A stretch of DNA of 64,000 bases from Ailurus styani (lineage: Eukaryota; Chordata; Mammalia; Carnivora; Ailuridae). Shown piece after piece: positions 1 through 11,665 of the stretch; the first letter of the stretch is position 1; each line of letters opens with the position of its first letter. The stretch is taken from NCBI GenBank assembly GCA_002007465.1, contig LNAC01000165.1, positions 356,674 through 420,673 of the forward strand, read 5' to 3'. The notes beneath the pieces were generated by a model, which was given only the letters and a program-made list of their open reading frames with translations, was not told where the DNA came from and did no database searches. A program made the translations under genes and the position numbers.

Positions 1-214
1 AAGCACCTGAGAAGGTGTGATTCTTTGAGTAGGGGTTCATTGAATCTATGGCTTTGTAACAGCAGTATGACCATCCCTTCCTGGGAGAGATCTGTCAATG
101 GCTTTGGCTCACCAGTGGAACCATCAACCTTTTAGATTTTGGTTCCTCCCTTTGTTAGTTGTTCAGGAAGATGGACAATAAGAAGTGTGGGTATAAAGGA
201 GGAAGATTAGTCTT

Positions 215-405
215 TAAGAGGTAGGCTTCTGGACTCAGATAGACCTGTTTCTTATCCTATCTGTCACAGTTGAGCTATGGGACTTTAAGCAAGTCTCTGA
301 ACCTCTCAGTCTCACTTCTCAAATATGTAAACTAGGAATTGTAATTATACTCACTTCTCATGGGATTAAACAAGATAATGGCTGGCATATCACAAGAACC
401 CAGTA
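215..405 (+). mobile_element. MIR SINE relic
   Basis: The segment follows the MIR layout in order: a 'tctggactcagatagacc' block, a degraded 'gctatgggactttaagcaagt' block (MIR: tgtgaccttgggcaagt), 'ctgaacctctcagtctcac', and a 'gggattaaacaagataatg' tail. It is heavily diverged and the borders are approximate. Confidence 0.6.
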
Positions 406-407
406 AA

Positions 408-450
408 ACATACACATGCATGCATACACATACACATACATACATACATA
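408..450. repeat. (CACA/TACA)n microsatellite
   Basis: Imperfect CATA/CACA tetranucleotide run directly after the MIR relic, with a central 'atgcatgca' interruption. Confidence 0.85.
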
Positions 451-521
451 AAAGCTAATAAGGAAGTGTGATGTGGCATAGTCTACTTCAGTTAGTTTCT
501 CTTGGGAATCACTTTTCTTAC

Positions 522-562
522 CTTTGTAAATATAATACCTTCCAGAGTTGGCATAGAATTTA
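522..562 (-). other. candidate 41-nt exon (splice signals only)
   Basis: On the minus strand a long pyrimidine tract ends in CTCTACCAG just before 562, and the segment ends in ACAAAG followed by GTAAGA at 521-516. Two of three frames are open across the 41 nt. I recognise no protein in it, and pseudo-exons of this quality occur by chance in mammalian DNA, so this is only a candidate. Confidence 0.12.
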
Positions 563-1070
563 CTGGTAGAGGGGAAAAAAAGGAGGACTCATATACTACT
601 TTACATTTGGGGAATTTTGAGTGTTTAATAAGCTCCCATTAAAAGGTAGTACTTTCAGAAAGAATAGCACTTCATGCTATTTTTCAGTTATTACTTCAGA
701 GTTATCAGATCAGCCTAAGGTGGGCATGGCAGAGTGGCCAAGAAGGGAGAGCTGAACTTGCACAGACCAGTTGGAGGACATTAAAGGTTACTCTGATTTC
801 AGCATTTTTATTTGGTTCTAGCTATGAACGTATGTATAGCATTGTTTCCTGAAAGTCTCTGATGATCATCTTTAATCATTATCACTATCATTTCCTAAGG
901 AATGTCATATAAACTTGGTAATTGCTTCTATTGTCTACAGTCTGAACTCTGAAATGGATGGCACCATAAAAGAAATGGGGCTATACAAGGTGGAAGCTTT
1001 AAGTCACATCAGTAAGATCATCTGAAAGTAAATATTTGTGCTGGTTATAACTTTCTTGGGGGTAGGATCC

Positions 1071-1071
<1 letters not shown>

Positions 1072-1113
<42 letters not shown>
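1072..1113. repeat. (TG)n microsatellite
   Basis: An uninterrupted TG dinucleotide run of about 21 units, likely length-polymorphic. Confidence 0.97.
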
Positions 1114-1114
<1 letters not shown>

Positions 1115-1689
1115 TATTCAGGCAGTATCTATCTCAACTCCTTGCACATAGATTGTAAATGTTAGTTGAAATAAATTGACCTTGTAAAGTAGGAATTGTT
1201 TCTCAGACTAGTGAGACTGTGAGGAAAAGATATTCTTTATTTGTCTTAGGGAAGGAGTTAGAAATTTGGGGGCATTTTCTGCGCATTGGACTCACTGGGG
1301 CAACTTTAAAACCTATACATGCCTGATCTCACCTGAAGAGATTCTGCTGAAGTCTGGAAGGCAAATCTTGGTGTCCACACTCATGTGTGCGAGGCCCTGC
1401 CCTAGGGGCAAAGGGCCTGGAGGCAGAAAGAGAAGGTGGCAGAGAGTGGGTCTGGCCCCGGAAATATAAAGGGTGAGCCTCTTTTGGTATCATCCAGTTT
1501 CACCTGTTCCATCCTTCCCCACTCTGTAGCCCTGGGCCTGCTTGCCATCCTTGAGCACACAAAAAAAGGATGTCCCTTCATTGAGGCCTTGGTGTTAAGG
1601 CTCTCCTCTGGTGAGGATCCATTTCCCTCAGATCCTTCAGTGGCTGGCCACTTCTTTTCACCCAGGACTTAATTTAGTACAAAGGACAT

Positions 1690-1925
1690 TTCCTCAGGAA
1701 GGCCTTCTCAGTCTAACTTAATACTCATCTCCTCTCCTTTCTATCCTATTGCTTTGTTTTATTTGCTTTATGCCACTTATGAGAATCAGTTATTATCTAA
1801 TTCCTGCAATTGTTTATGTATTTATTGTTAGTCTCACCTGCTAACAGGATACTGCTGTATTTCCAGAGCCTAGAACAGTGCCTGGCACCCAAAAGACTTA
1901 CAATAGGTATTTCTGAATATCTGTT
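1690..1925 (+). mobile_element. L2 LINE 3' end
   Basis: The segment matches the L2 3' untranslated layout: 'aggaaggccttctcagtc', then 'gtctcacctgctaacaggat', then the diagnostic 'cagagcctagaacagtgcctggcac' block close to the 3' end (1863-1888). No coding capacity remains. Confidence 0.75.
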
Positions 1926-2091
1926 TATAGCAAGGATAACAATGCTTTGTATGGACATTGCTAACTCCCTCTGGTGTCTCTTCTCCTGGATTTAGTAAGA
2001 TTCAACTCAGTACAATTCTCAGTCATCCATAGTTGGCCTCAAAACAAATTTTTTTTCATATTCCTGATATAAAATGTGATTTCTGGTGTAT

Positions 2092-2190
2092 AGCAGTTGA
2101 GGAAATGAGGCTCAAAAACTTAAGCAATTTCTATTTGTCCTTTCGGTCTTTCATTCATTCATTAAAAAATATTTCATGAGACTCTAGAAT
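2092..2190 (-). mobile_element. MIR/L2 fragments, minus strand
   Basis: 'ttgaggaaatgaggctcaaaaa' is the antisense 3' block of MIR. About 25 bases further on, 'tcattcattcattaaaaaatatttcatgag' style sequence resembles the antisense 3' terminus of L2. Both are short and old. Confidence 0.4.
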
Positions 2191-3940
2191 ATAAGAATCA
2201 AGATTCAGGTTTTTCCAAGCATGTGTCCAGAGCTTGGATTTTGTGCTATGCTTGGTCATAATGTTTTTCAATATGTATCTTCTGAATTTAATTCAACAGT
2301 GGCTTTCAAACAGATATACGAATACTTTATATAAGGCTATATAAGACAGGTGTAGGTGGAATGATTATAATATAGATTACAGGGTAGAATTAGAATTACC
2401 CTTTAGTAGAAGGGATTTTGGATCATCTCTTCCATTGGCCTAATTTCATAGATGAAGGAGTTGAAATCCAGAGAGGATAATAGTTTATTTTCCAGGGATG
2501 CTCATAGGATGAATAAAGAACTGATAGACTCCTGGTGCTCAAAGTCAAGGGATTATTTAGTGGCACAACAGACATCAGAACCATGTTCTCAGTCCGGGGC
2601 TCTTTTGTCTCCACCTGTGATCTTCAAATATATGTGGTTAGAAACATCTGGGGGTATTGCTGCCTGCTGGGAATGGTGTTGGGGACTTACATTTTGACCA
2701 TCTCTCTCTTCCAGGTAACTCTGTTGTGTAGCCAGATTTGGGGACCACTGTGTACACCATATTTTTAACACATGAATTTGCCTCACCTGTAAGTGCAGAG
2801 ACGGGGAGTTTCCACATAATGTATGGAGAGTACCATTTGCAGGACTTTAAAAAAACACTCTTCTGATTCTTGCTTAGCTACACAGTATTAGTCTTTGAGT
2901 TAAATCTCAATAAACTAAAGACTTGCTTCTGACATTTGATTAAATGCAACAGTTATTGAGTGCGAGGGATATAAAAATGAGTAAGACATATGTCTTAATA
3001 TAGACCCTTTAAATCCTGCTTAAATAGAAAGAAATAAGTCAGAGAATCCTGGTATTCCCTTGAATTTTAAATCATCATGATTTGTCTGACTGCTGGCAAA
3101 ATATCTTGTACCTTATAAGGTACATAGGGATGCTTAATTTGTTCTTATTTATTGTTAAATGAAAGCAGCTTTTTACTTACTTATGCTTTTTACTTTACTA
3201 TTGTGGAATTATCTACCAAGCTACAAGTACCCAAAGTAGTCTCTCATTATTTATATTCGGTAGGTGACTGGAGGAAGAAACAAGAAAGAAACACCATATT
3301 TTGCCCATCCTGTGTTTTCAGATTGAGTAGTAATATAATAGATTTAATTATATCATAGGTGTAATAATTATATAACAGGTACTTTTTTTACAGAGGTAAA
3401 ATAGCCATAGTAAACACTGCTTCTCCTAAACAGTTTTTACTTTCTGTGCTTTATATTTTATCCTAAGGTATCTGTAAAGAATGTTGGGCCTGATGTATTT
3501 TATGTTAGGAGATATAGAGATTCTCATATTTATGGAAAGGAGAAAAGGAAAGAAAGATTCTAGAGACAGTCAGTCATGAGACTCAAATAAGCATGAGGAA
3601 ATTCAATGTACACTGGGGTGCCATATTTGTTTTTATGTTTGTTTTTTAATGATCTACCAGGAAGGTTTCATAGCAAGTGGGACAAGGATTCAACTACTGG
3701 ACAGTGGATATGTGGATATTCTTTTCGCCACTTACTGGGACTGGAGAGTTGAAGGAGAGGGATATCTGAGTCATTTTTGGTGTCACCAGCAGCCCTCTTC
3801 CTTGTCAGCTATGGGAGGGAAAACGTGTGGGGGAGTGTGGAACGCAAATGACAAGGCAGGGATGATTGTGGTGGGTGCGCGAGTGGGGAGAGCTGAGCAC
3901 TGGCTAAGTTGAGCTGAGGAGGAATGGACTTGGTTGCCTT
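2191..3940. other. unannotated AT-rich DNA
   Basis: I see no gene, RNA or clear repeat here. The ORFs of 60-90 codons in this stretch on both strands look random, with no domain or conserved motif. Confidence 0.6.
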
Positions 3941-3949
3941 GGGTCTGGG

Positions 3950-4072
3950 CTATATTACCAGTACAGACAGGAACCTGCCTTTCTTGTTTATGCTGCATTC
4001 CTGGAGACCAATACAGTGCCTGGCACATATCAGCTGTTGTTTAAAGACAGGTTAAATGAAGGTATGATGAAT
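3950..4072 (+). mobile_element. L2 LINE 3' terminus
   Basis: 'ctgcattcctggagaccaatacagtgcctggcacatatcagctg' preserves the L2 3' block (tgtatccccagcgcctagaacagtgcctggcacatagtagg), followed by a degraded 'aaatgaaggtatgatgaa' tail. Confidence 0.6.
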
Positions 4073-5161
4073 AACTGTTTGCACAACTATGCCAACTATT
4101 TTGAGGAAGTTGAGATTCAATAAATAGAAGTTGGGAGGTTGAGGTAAGTTTCTTGGTTCTAGCATCATACCTTGCACATAACTGACACATAAGGAAGTTT
4201 GTGGTTGGGCCTCCAGCATTCGTGTTGAGATCAACATTATAGATTTTAATACTTTAAATGCATTAGAATGAAGTGAGAGCACTGATTTTTCTTTATTTTT
4301 TTTAGGAAAGTGTGCTTCTGTTTTCATTTTTGATTTTTCAAAAAAATCATGTTTCCTGAGACAGAGAAGTCATTTCACTCAAAATTGGAGTTACTCTAAA
4401 GTCATGATTCCCAGTCTCTAACATATTAACTTGCTTACTCCTTTTTTGGTACATACCAACTTTTGCATATTAACTCAGTACAAACTTACAGTTTATCATG
4501 CAGTGGTGTGTGTTCGTGTTTGTGGGAACAGAATTTCAGGGTTGGGTCAGTGTGTTTATTTTCTGACAGTGTGTAGGCAGTACGTAAAGCAATAAATAAT
4601 TTCCCTCAGCAGCTGTAAAAATGGGTAATCTTTGGTTTTGCATTGGTAGATAAAAAGAAATAAAAATGATCACCAACAAAAATGGGAATGTGACTGTAGT
4701 GAAATAACTTGGGGAAATGGAAGTGGGATTGCCAGTGGTAAAAGACATGCCCCTTTACCTTTAAAATAGTGAATTTTAATGCTTTTTATTTATATACGCA
4801 ATTTAGTTATATAAAAAAAGGCAAAACAGTTGAATTTAGTCAATCATTAAATTGATTTGAAGAAGGTAGAGGCTAATTGGTGAGAAAAACTTTCTGATTG
4901 GTTCACTAGTTATTAACATGTTTGCTGTTTATAGGAATTCAGTCTCATTCAAAACCATACAAAATATGTTTTCAAACAGTAGGTTGCTGTAATTTGTCCA
5001 TTCCCCACCAAACTAGCTTTTGTGTGTATAGTATAATCACGGTCAGATTAGAGCTCCTATTTCTCATCTTTGGGATATAGTGGAACAGTTGATACATTTG
5101 GAATATAATGTCTTTCTATGAAATTACTTTTTAGCTTTTTTTTTTTAAGCGTCTTTTGCAG
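4073..5161. other. unannotated AT-rich DNA
   Basis: No gene or repeat recognised. The last 45 bases form a strong polypyrimidine tract and AG that could serve as the splice acceptor of the candidate exon at 5162. Confidence 0.55.
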
Positions 5162-5218
5162 CAGCAGGGACCACAAACCTTAATGTCTACAGAAGACATG
5201 CAGATGAGGATAAAAAAA
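5162..5218 (+). other. candidate 57-nt symmetric exon
   Basis: Preceded by a run of T's and 'gtcttttgcag', which is a strong acceptor, and followed by GTAAGG after AAA. The 57 nt are exactly 19 open codons in frame 0, reading Q-Q-G-P-Q-T-L-M-S-T-E-D-M-Q-M-R-I-K-K. The same frame continues 19 codons past the donor to a TAG at about 5276, so it could also be part of a terminal exon. I do not recognise the peptide. Without conservation or transcript data this may be a pseudo-exon. Confidence 0.2.
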
Positions 5219-5514
5219 GTAAGGCTGACCCTGTGGGAACCTGAGGGAACAGGAGAGCAGAAACCATTTAGTCTTTAGCCAACTGCAGCTGTGGGAGGTG
5301 TGGGGCTGCTGTTGCCAGATCTCTTATTTCAAGAAAAGCTAGAAATTGGAAATTCTATTTGAAATTGTCTCTATCTTTAAATTTCAGCAGCTGATTAATT
5401 TTTTAAAGCAGTGTGTAGACCAAACAAAGCCTAGCAGGCTGCCAGTTTGTGACCCCAGCTCTCAGTCTGTGACCGCTGCTTTGGATAATCACGCATAGGA
5501 GGAAGGGCGCATCT

Positions 5515-5640
5515 CCTAGGACCAGATACCCAGGATTCTAACTCAGCGGGAACTAAATATGGGCCCTTGCGCAAGTCACTCTCATTTTTAAAATTATGGA
5601 TTTGGGCCAAATGATGTTTAATTTAGTGTCTTTTCAAGTT
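5515..5640 (+). mobile_element. MIR SINE relic (weak)
   Basis: 'caggattctaactcagcggg' and 'gcccttgcgcaagtcactctcatttt' resemble the central MIR blocks (gggttcgaatccc and ccttgggcaagtcacttaacc). The copy is very diverged. Confidence 0.4.
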
Positions 5641-6334
5641 TGACAACATCTATGATTTTATAAGGAGAAATAGCTGGTCTTCACGTTCATTACCATTCTT
5701 ATTTTCGCTGTGACTTGCGCGATTTCCCCAAATATTTGAATTCTGCCTACTATTGGCCTCTTTGAAGGTTGTTTATGAACATTTGTTGAAACTGACCAGA
5801 GAAAATACTGTCAACTTGTCTCTGAGTCTAAGCAAATTGTTAGCAGAGTTGCAGAACTTGGCTATCTCCTGCTGTAGTAAACATATTAATAAGCTCTCAC
5901 CAGAAGAACTGTGAACAGATGCAGTTCTTGAAAACACAGTGTCCTTGTCACATTTACTTGTCTGTTTCTCCTAGTGAGGCAAGCCGTGCTTGTGGTATCC
6001 TAGTAAATACTCTCCTTTTTGTCATAACCAGATCACAGTCCATGAGTTCAGTAGAAATATCATTGTAACCAGTATCTTTAACGCATAGATCTAAGCCCTA
6101 AGGGAAGGTGCACAATGACATAAAATGACAATTTTTTTCCCATTCTGTCACATATTTTTAAAAAAAATTCTGGTACCCAATTCCTTGGAGCCAGAACTAA
6201 GAATAGCACATTGCCTTTGTAGCCACTTTTCAATGTGGAACTTGAGGTGCTTTAAATACAATAAATGTATCCACACACATCTTATGTGGTCAACTGGGAA
6301 CCATCCCCAGTTCAGTGGAACAATGTAGGCATAA
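5641..6334. other. unannotated AT-rich DNA
   Basis: No feature recognised in this stretch. Confidence 0.55.
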
Positions 6335-6525
6335 CACCTAAGCACTTCTTTCTTTGCTGATAACTAGCTGGGTGACCTTGAAGATTGCATACCTTTCTGA
6401 ATTGCTATTTTCTCACCGATAAAAATGCTGTTTAAATATTTGCATCTCATAGAGTTGCGAGGATCACAAGAAAGCAATTAAATGTGAACGTACTTTACAA
6501 AACATAAAGCGTGGTGTGTCAGAGA
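6335..6525 (+). mobile_element. MIR SINE
   Basis: 'ataactagctgggtgaccttgaagattgcat' matches the MIR core (tactagctgtgtgaccttgggcaagt). It is followed by 'tttctcaccgataaaaatg' and 'agttgcgaggatcacaagaaa' (MIR: gttgtgaggattaaatgag). Confidence 0.65.
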
Positions 6526-6826
6526 GATAACATGCTAATCAATCACTTACCTCATTCAAACATGAGGAATGGAAGTACGAATTGAATAAAGCAGATTGTT
6601 TTGCCCAATGCGGCTTTAATTCTTTGGGATTTGGAATTGGCCTCCCAGTTACATCCTTGCTTCCCTCCATTTAAAACCATCTCTCATATCTCAACAGTTT
6701 AATTAATTTGTGTCACTGGATATATGAAATCAGACTTAGAATCTCAGAGGAAAAAGAATTTGTCTGTTCCTTGAAGGACCTTACAAATAATCCTTTGGAT
6801 TTACTCTTTAAAAAGAATTATATATT

Positions 6827-7046
6827 GGGGTGCTTGGGTGGCTCAGTAAGTTTAGGGCTGCCTAGGTGGCTCAGTTGGTTAAGCCTCTGACTCTTGATTT
6901 CAGTTCAGGTGGTGATCTCAGGCTTGTGAGATTGAGCCCCTCATTGGGCTCCCTGCCAAGTGTAGAGCCTGCCTAAGATTCTCTTTCTCCTTCTCCCTCT
7001 GCCCCTCCCTGCTTGTGCACTTTCTCTCTCTCAAAAAATAAAAAAG
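6827..7046 (+). mobile_element. CAN SINE with duplicated head
   Basis: A Carnivora tRNA-Lys-derived SINE of the older 'gactcttgatttcagttcaggt' subtype ending in a short A-rich tail. Its first 27 bases (ggggtgcttgggtggctcag..., from 6827) are followed by a second start (gggctgcctaggtggctcag..., from 6854), so the polymerase III A-box region is present twice. This could be a SINE inserted exactly at the head of another, or a local duplication. Confidence 0.9.
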
Positions 7047-7607
7047 AGCTATGTGTTTAATCTCCACTTTCTTTCCTTCTTTCTGGACTTCTTCCAGTTT
7101 TTCCACATGAAGTGTTAGAATCGAAGAACTTGAGTGATTGCAATGTCACCTACAGAATTATTTAGAGAACACATTATCACTTCTGTCCACTTAATCTTAC
7201 ATAATAAACAGTTTGCTAAGTTTCTACCTAGCTTCAATTTCTACCATCTAAAATGGTGGCATGATATTCAAATACTGGATACTAAATTTTCCTTTACCTT
7301 AAGCATTCATGATTTTTCTGGTGTTTTTTGTTTTTTGTTTTGTTTTTTCCCCTCAAATATATCCAGTAGTGTGCTGATCCTCAGAAAAGTGCAAAAGCCC
7401 TGATTTGTAGCACTTGTTGATTTTCGTGGTGTAAATTCTACCACCATATTGGTTCCAAGGTGATGATTTTATGTCACTGAACATGAAACTGGGAAGAGTT
7501 AATGCCTAACTGGATCTCTTGAGCCAGAGTGAGCAACTCCAGCCCATAATGACACAGTCCTATGATGAACATATTAGTCAGTGTGGAGAAGAAAAGCTCT
7601 AAGTATG

Positions 7608-7801
7608 TTTTTTTTTAAAGATTTTATTTATTTATTTGACAGAGAGAGAGATTATAAGTAGGCAGAGAGGCAAGCAGAGGAAGAGGGGGAAGCAGGCCCC
7701 CTGCCGAACCGAGAGCCCAATGCGGGGCTCAATCCCGGGACCCTGAGATCATGACCTGAGCCGAAGGCAGAGTCTTAACCCACTGAGCCACCCAGGTGCC
7801 C
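7608..7801 (-). mobile_element. CAN SINE, young, minus strand
   Basis: Poly-T head and 'aaagattttatttatttatttgacagagag' at the left, ending in 'cccaggtgcccc' at the right, so the element runs on the minus strand. A perfect 16-bp target-site duplication (CTCTAAGTATGTTTTT) flanks it at 7597-7612 and 7802-7817. Confidence 0.97.
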
Positions 7802-7817
7802 CTCTAAGTATGTTTTT

Positions 7818-8707
7818 ATCATTGACTTATTATTTATAAATTATACTTAAAATTTATATAATATTTCATGCAGTGAATATGATATATTTATTATATATAT
7901 AATAGTTTTCATATTTTAAAAACAGAATGAAATATTACTGGATTTTAAGATAAATTTTTTTCATTTGATTTTTCTGTTTCATTAGAATATTTATATTCAC
8001 TAGTCTCAATGTCTTTCTAAATAACTTATATATTTAAAATATTTCAGAGCTTACTTTAGTCATGCTCTGTTATTCATTTCCCCGTGGTGTGGCTCTTACT
8101 GCATCTCAGGGTGGACATCATGGAGTAATTTTTTTGCAGGAAAGGTGTTTGGCATCATAGCTTCTGAGATATCACATGTCAGAGTCCCCTAAATCTCCAA
8201 ATCCATTGCTTCATTATCTTTTGGTCAACATTGTTTCAGAAGAAATCTTTGGAAATCTCAATTTTATTTCTTCTGAAGGTGAATTTATTTTCTTTCAGCC
8301 TGGAGTTCGTAACATTCTTTATCTCTGAATCAACAATAAAACTTACCAGTATGTATCTAGGCTGTCAAAGGTGTTTTTTTTTTCCCCTCCCATTTTGTGT
8401 GTAACCTTGTAAATTCTCTCAGTTTCCAAGTCTTCCCCTAGTTGGTTTTTGCTCTTTCATTGGGATCATTCCTATTGGCCTATTGTTTTCTTTGTTGGGA
8501 AAGACTGCTATTCTATGTCTTGTCCTGCATATAACTTTTAATTTTTGTGTTTTATTTTTTCTTTTCTAATTTTTTGTTTTATATTTAATTTTTTCCACTT
8601 TATCACTAAATTCCACTAAATTCCACTTTGCCTGTTTTGCTCTTTTTCCCCTCCAATGTGATATTTTTTTATATGTTACTCTATTTTTAATAGAAATGAT
8701 GTCTTTT
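7818..8707. other. AT-rich unannotated DNA
   Basis: Strongly AT-rich, with TATA/TTATATATAATA runs at about 7835-7920. A 10-base direct repeat (taaattccac twice) lies near 8605-8630. No gene is seen. Confidence 0.6.
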
Positions 8708-8723
8708 TAAAGATCTCTTTTTA

Positions 8724-8917
8724 GTTTTTAAACTTTTATTCATTTTCTTAGGGAGAGAAAAGGCATGGGAGGAGGGGCAGAGGGAGAGAGAGAATCTCAA
8801 GCAGACTCCCCGTTGAGTGGAGAGCCTGACAGGGAGTCCATCTCACAACCCTGAGATCATGACATGAGCTGAAATCAAGAGTCAGAGGCTTAACCGACTG
8901 AGCCACCTAGGCTCCCC
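8724..8917 (-). mobile_element. CAN SINE, older subtype, minus strand
   Basis: Antisense CAN SINE of the 'tcaagagtcagaggcttaaccgactgagccacctagg' type. A perfect 16-bp target-site duplication (TAAAGATCTCTTTTTA) lies at 8708-8723 and 8918-8933. The internal 'attcattttcttagggagagaaaagg' tail region is diverged. Confidence 0.95.
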
Positions 8918-8933
8918 TAAAGATCTCTTTTTA

Positions 8934-10419
8934 AACTCCACGTAGATATTTTCTAAAATTGCCTTACATTTCCTCAAAAAACTATTTTTGAGGCTCCCCA
9001 TCCCCTGCCATGATTTAGAGCATTGTTACTTTTTTTTCTGTGCTACAAATTTTCTTTTATGGGCCCCTGATGACTTCTCTGGGTGGGGGCGAAGTCTGGC
9101 CAGATCTGACAGGTCAAGGCAACTGGCAAACCTAACTGTCCTTACAGTCACCATTGTCCTCTCCTCTGCCAGCAACCTGTGTTTGCAGACCCGAGATGGG
9201 AAGGCAGCCTGACCTCAGGGCACTTGGCACAGCCTCCAGCACAAAGTAGCAGTAGCAGAGCAGGTCCTCAGCAAATGCTGGTTTCTCCTCCTACTTGTGA
9301 AAGAATTGGTCAAAATTCAAGTTGAGGAGAGATATCTTTGATATAGGTGAACAGAACTCAGAATGCTGCCTATACTGCTTCCTAATCCTGTCTCTTCAAT
9401 TTGAGAGTTTGTAGAAGTGTCAACTGTATTCTAGAAGATCATTTTCTTTGTGTTCATTGGTTTCCAAACTTATTGAGAATTTTTTTCTTAATTTGGATAT
9501 TTTCTTGGACATTTTCATGGTGACTTGGGAAGGGAGTTATATTATTTTCTTATGTGTAACCTCAGTATTGCTTCTTTTTAGAAAAAAAAATTCCTGAATT
9601 TTGTTTGCTTAGTTTTCTCCTCATAAAATTTACTTATTCAGTTTCATGTACAAAATGAAGCCAGATAATTTTTTGGAACTATATTTTAGGTTTTTATTTT
9701 AACATAACCATCATTTATGGGCTGGATGATACATTATTCCATGTATCAATGTTATGGATCCTTATTGTTCCTCTTATGTTGCATGCTGAGGTCAAGGAGG
9801 GTCATACATATGATGCTGGAATCACTTCTGATCCTGATTAATAGGATAGGAGTTAATAATACTTAAATATATTGCATATTCAAGTGTAGTCAACAGATTA
9901 TCTATGCCATTTAAGTGACGCAAAGTCACAGAAATAGAAAGCAATCTAGAAACCATTTCTGTATTATTTTGAATTCATATGTATTGAAGCTTTTTCTTTG
10001 TTTCATATTGCCAGTTACAATTTCACCCAAAATTACCTGCAAACTAGCTTGGATTCTTTAAGAACATACCAATTACCTAGATTAGCATATTGGTTCATAA
10101 CCAAAAGGAAAAAATAACCCAGCATATAAAAGTCAAAATGGATACTCTGCAAATAGTTAAGAATTGGCAAGTCTTCCCCGAGAGTTTTTAAGAATTCCCA
10201 GAGTGATATACATGGGTGTACATGTGTGTATGTGTTTGTCTCTATTGGAGGTGTGATTAGGATGAGAATGGTATTATATTTAATTAATACAATGAGAATT
10301 ATAGTTATATTCTTTCCTCAGTCTCAAATTGAATGATAAAGTTGTTACATGGTTTTCATACTAATTCTTTAAAGCCTATTTTTATGAGTTACTTTAGTTT
10401 AATTTAAACCTCTTTGATT
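8934..10419. other. unannotated DNA
   Basis: No gene, RNA or clear repeat recognised. The part from 9080 to 9290 is a little richer in GC but shows no conserved motif. Confidence 0.55.
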
Positions 10420-10610
10420 GGACTCCAGGGTGGTTCAGTCTGTTAAGCATCTGTCTTTGGCTTAGGTCATGATCCCAGGGTCCTCAGATTAAGCCCACAT
10501 GGGACTCCCTGTTCAGTGAGGAGTCTGCTTCTCCCTCTCCCTCTGGCCCTTTCTCTCTTATGCTCTCTCTCTCTCTCTCTCAAATAAATAAATAAATAAA
10601 TTCTTGAAAA
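10420..10610 (+). mobile_element. CAN SINE
   Basis: Diverged plus-strand CAN SINE: 'gggtggttcagtctgttaagcatctgtctttggcttaggtcatgatcccagggtcc', a CT-rich 3' body and an AAATA tail. Flanks 'cctctttgatt' and 'aactctgatt' look like a decayed target-site duplication. Confidence 0.92.
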
Positions 10611-10617
10611 AATAAAA

Positions 10618-11424
10618 CTCTGATTAATAAATATATTAAATAATATGTAACCTCTGCAATTCTATACTAGTATTCTATTCAAGCTTTCTCCATTTTCAGA
10701 AAATATTCAAACACAGACATTTATGTCCAAATTTATTTGAATCATTTTTACTGCAGCTTGGCACTTTTTCTGATTCTTGGTATATAATATCTATTCTACT
10801 TCCTGGATCCACTAACTCTTAATTTCCCTCTCTTTCTTCCCTCCTCCCCCAGTAGAGAAACAAAAAAGTAGGGGTTAGACCTGTCCTCTTTAATTTTCTT
10901 CTTTTTAATGATGAATTTTTTTTCTATTTAATGATCCTGGTACATACAGATTTTTTTTCTTGGTATTAATCTTACAGTTAACAAACCATCAATATGTAAG
11001 TACTAGATGGCAATTTACACACTGTTTCACCTTATTAAAGATGGTTGCCAAGTTGCTAGTTTGTTATAAAGCTTCGAAATTTTTATCTTGTTTAACATAT
11101 TTTTAACACTTTATTTTAAAACTCTTTTAATATAAAAATAGTACAGTAAATCACATTTTAAGCCTGTGTCACCTAGAGAAAGCATCTTTCAGTTCTGTAC
11201 TCTTCTTCAATCCCCAAATTACTATTTTAAATACAGGAGAGAACTTTCTTAATGTGAGCCCTGTAAAAAATATGTTCAAAATTTTCTGTATTATTAGCTT
11301 CTTTATTAATTTTCAAGGTTGGTTCTGGAAGAAAATGTAATAATTCTGTGCTGGTGTGGGCTCAAACTGTGTGTGAACCCCACTGAGATCTAGCTTTGCT
11401 CAGTGTCGCAAAGTCAAGAGATGA
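10618..11424. other. unannotated AT-rich DNA
   Basis: No feature recognised. Confidence 0.55.
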
Positions 11425-11665
11425 GGCAGCCTTGCACAGGGTGAAGAGCACGGTTTCTGGGGCTGCCGTTGGTCCAAATCCAGGCTCTGCCAATTACTAG
11501 ACAAGTTCTTTAACCTCTCTGTGCTTCCATTTCCCTATCTGTCAAGTGGGGATAATAATCATCTCACTTTTAAGGTAATTAAGTCACAATTAAATGAAAT
11601 CATGCCTGGCACATGGTGCATTGTTGTAGAGTTTGTTCCCATTATTATTACCCATTCTGTAAAAG
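11425..11665 (+). mobile_element. MIR SINE, well preserved
   Basis: Near full-length MIR with the blocks in order: 'gaagagcacggtttctgggg', 'aaatccaggctctgccaattactag', 'ctttaacctctctgtgcttccatttccctatctg', 'ggggataataatcatctcac', 'aaatgaaatcatgcctggcaca'. Confidence 0.85.

Noticed and set aside
2698..2716. Strong acceptor 'tctctctcttccag' followed directly by GTAACT
   Set aside because: Acceptor and donor abut with no exon between; no further donor in reasonable distance with an open frame.
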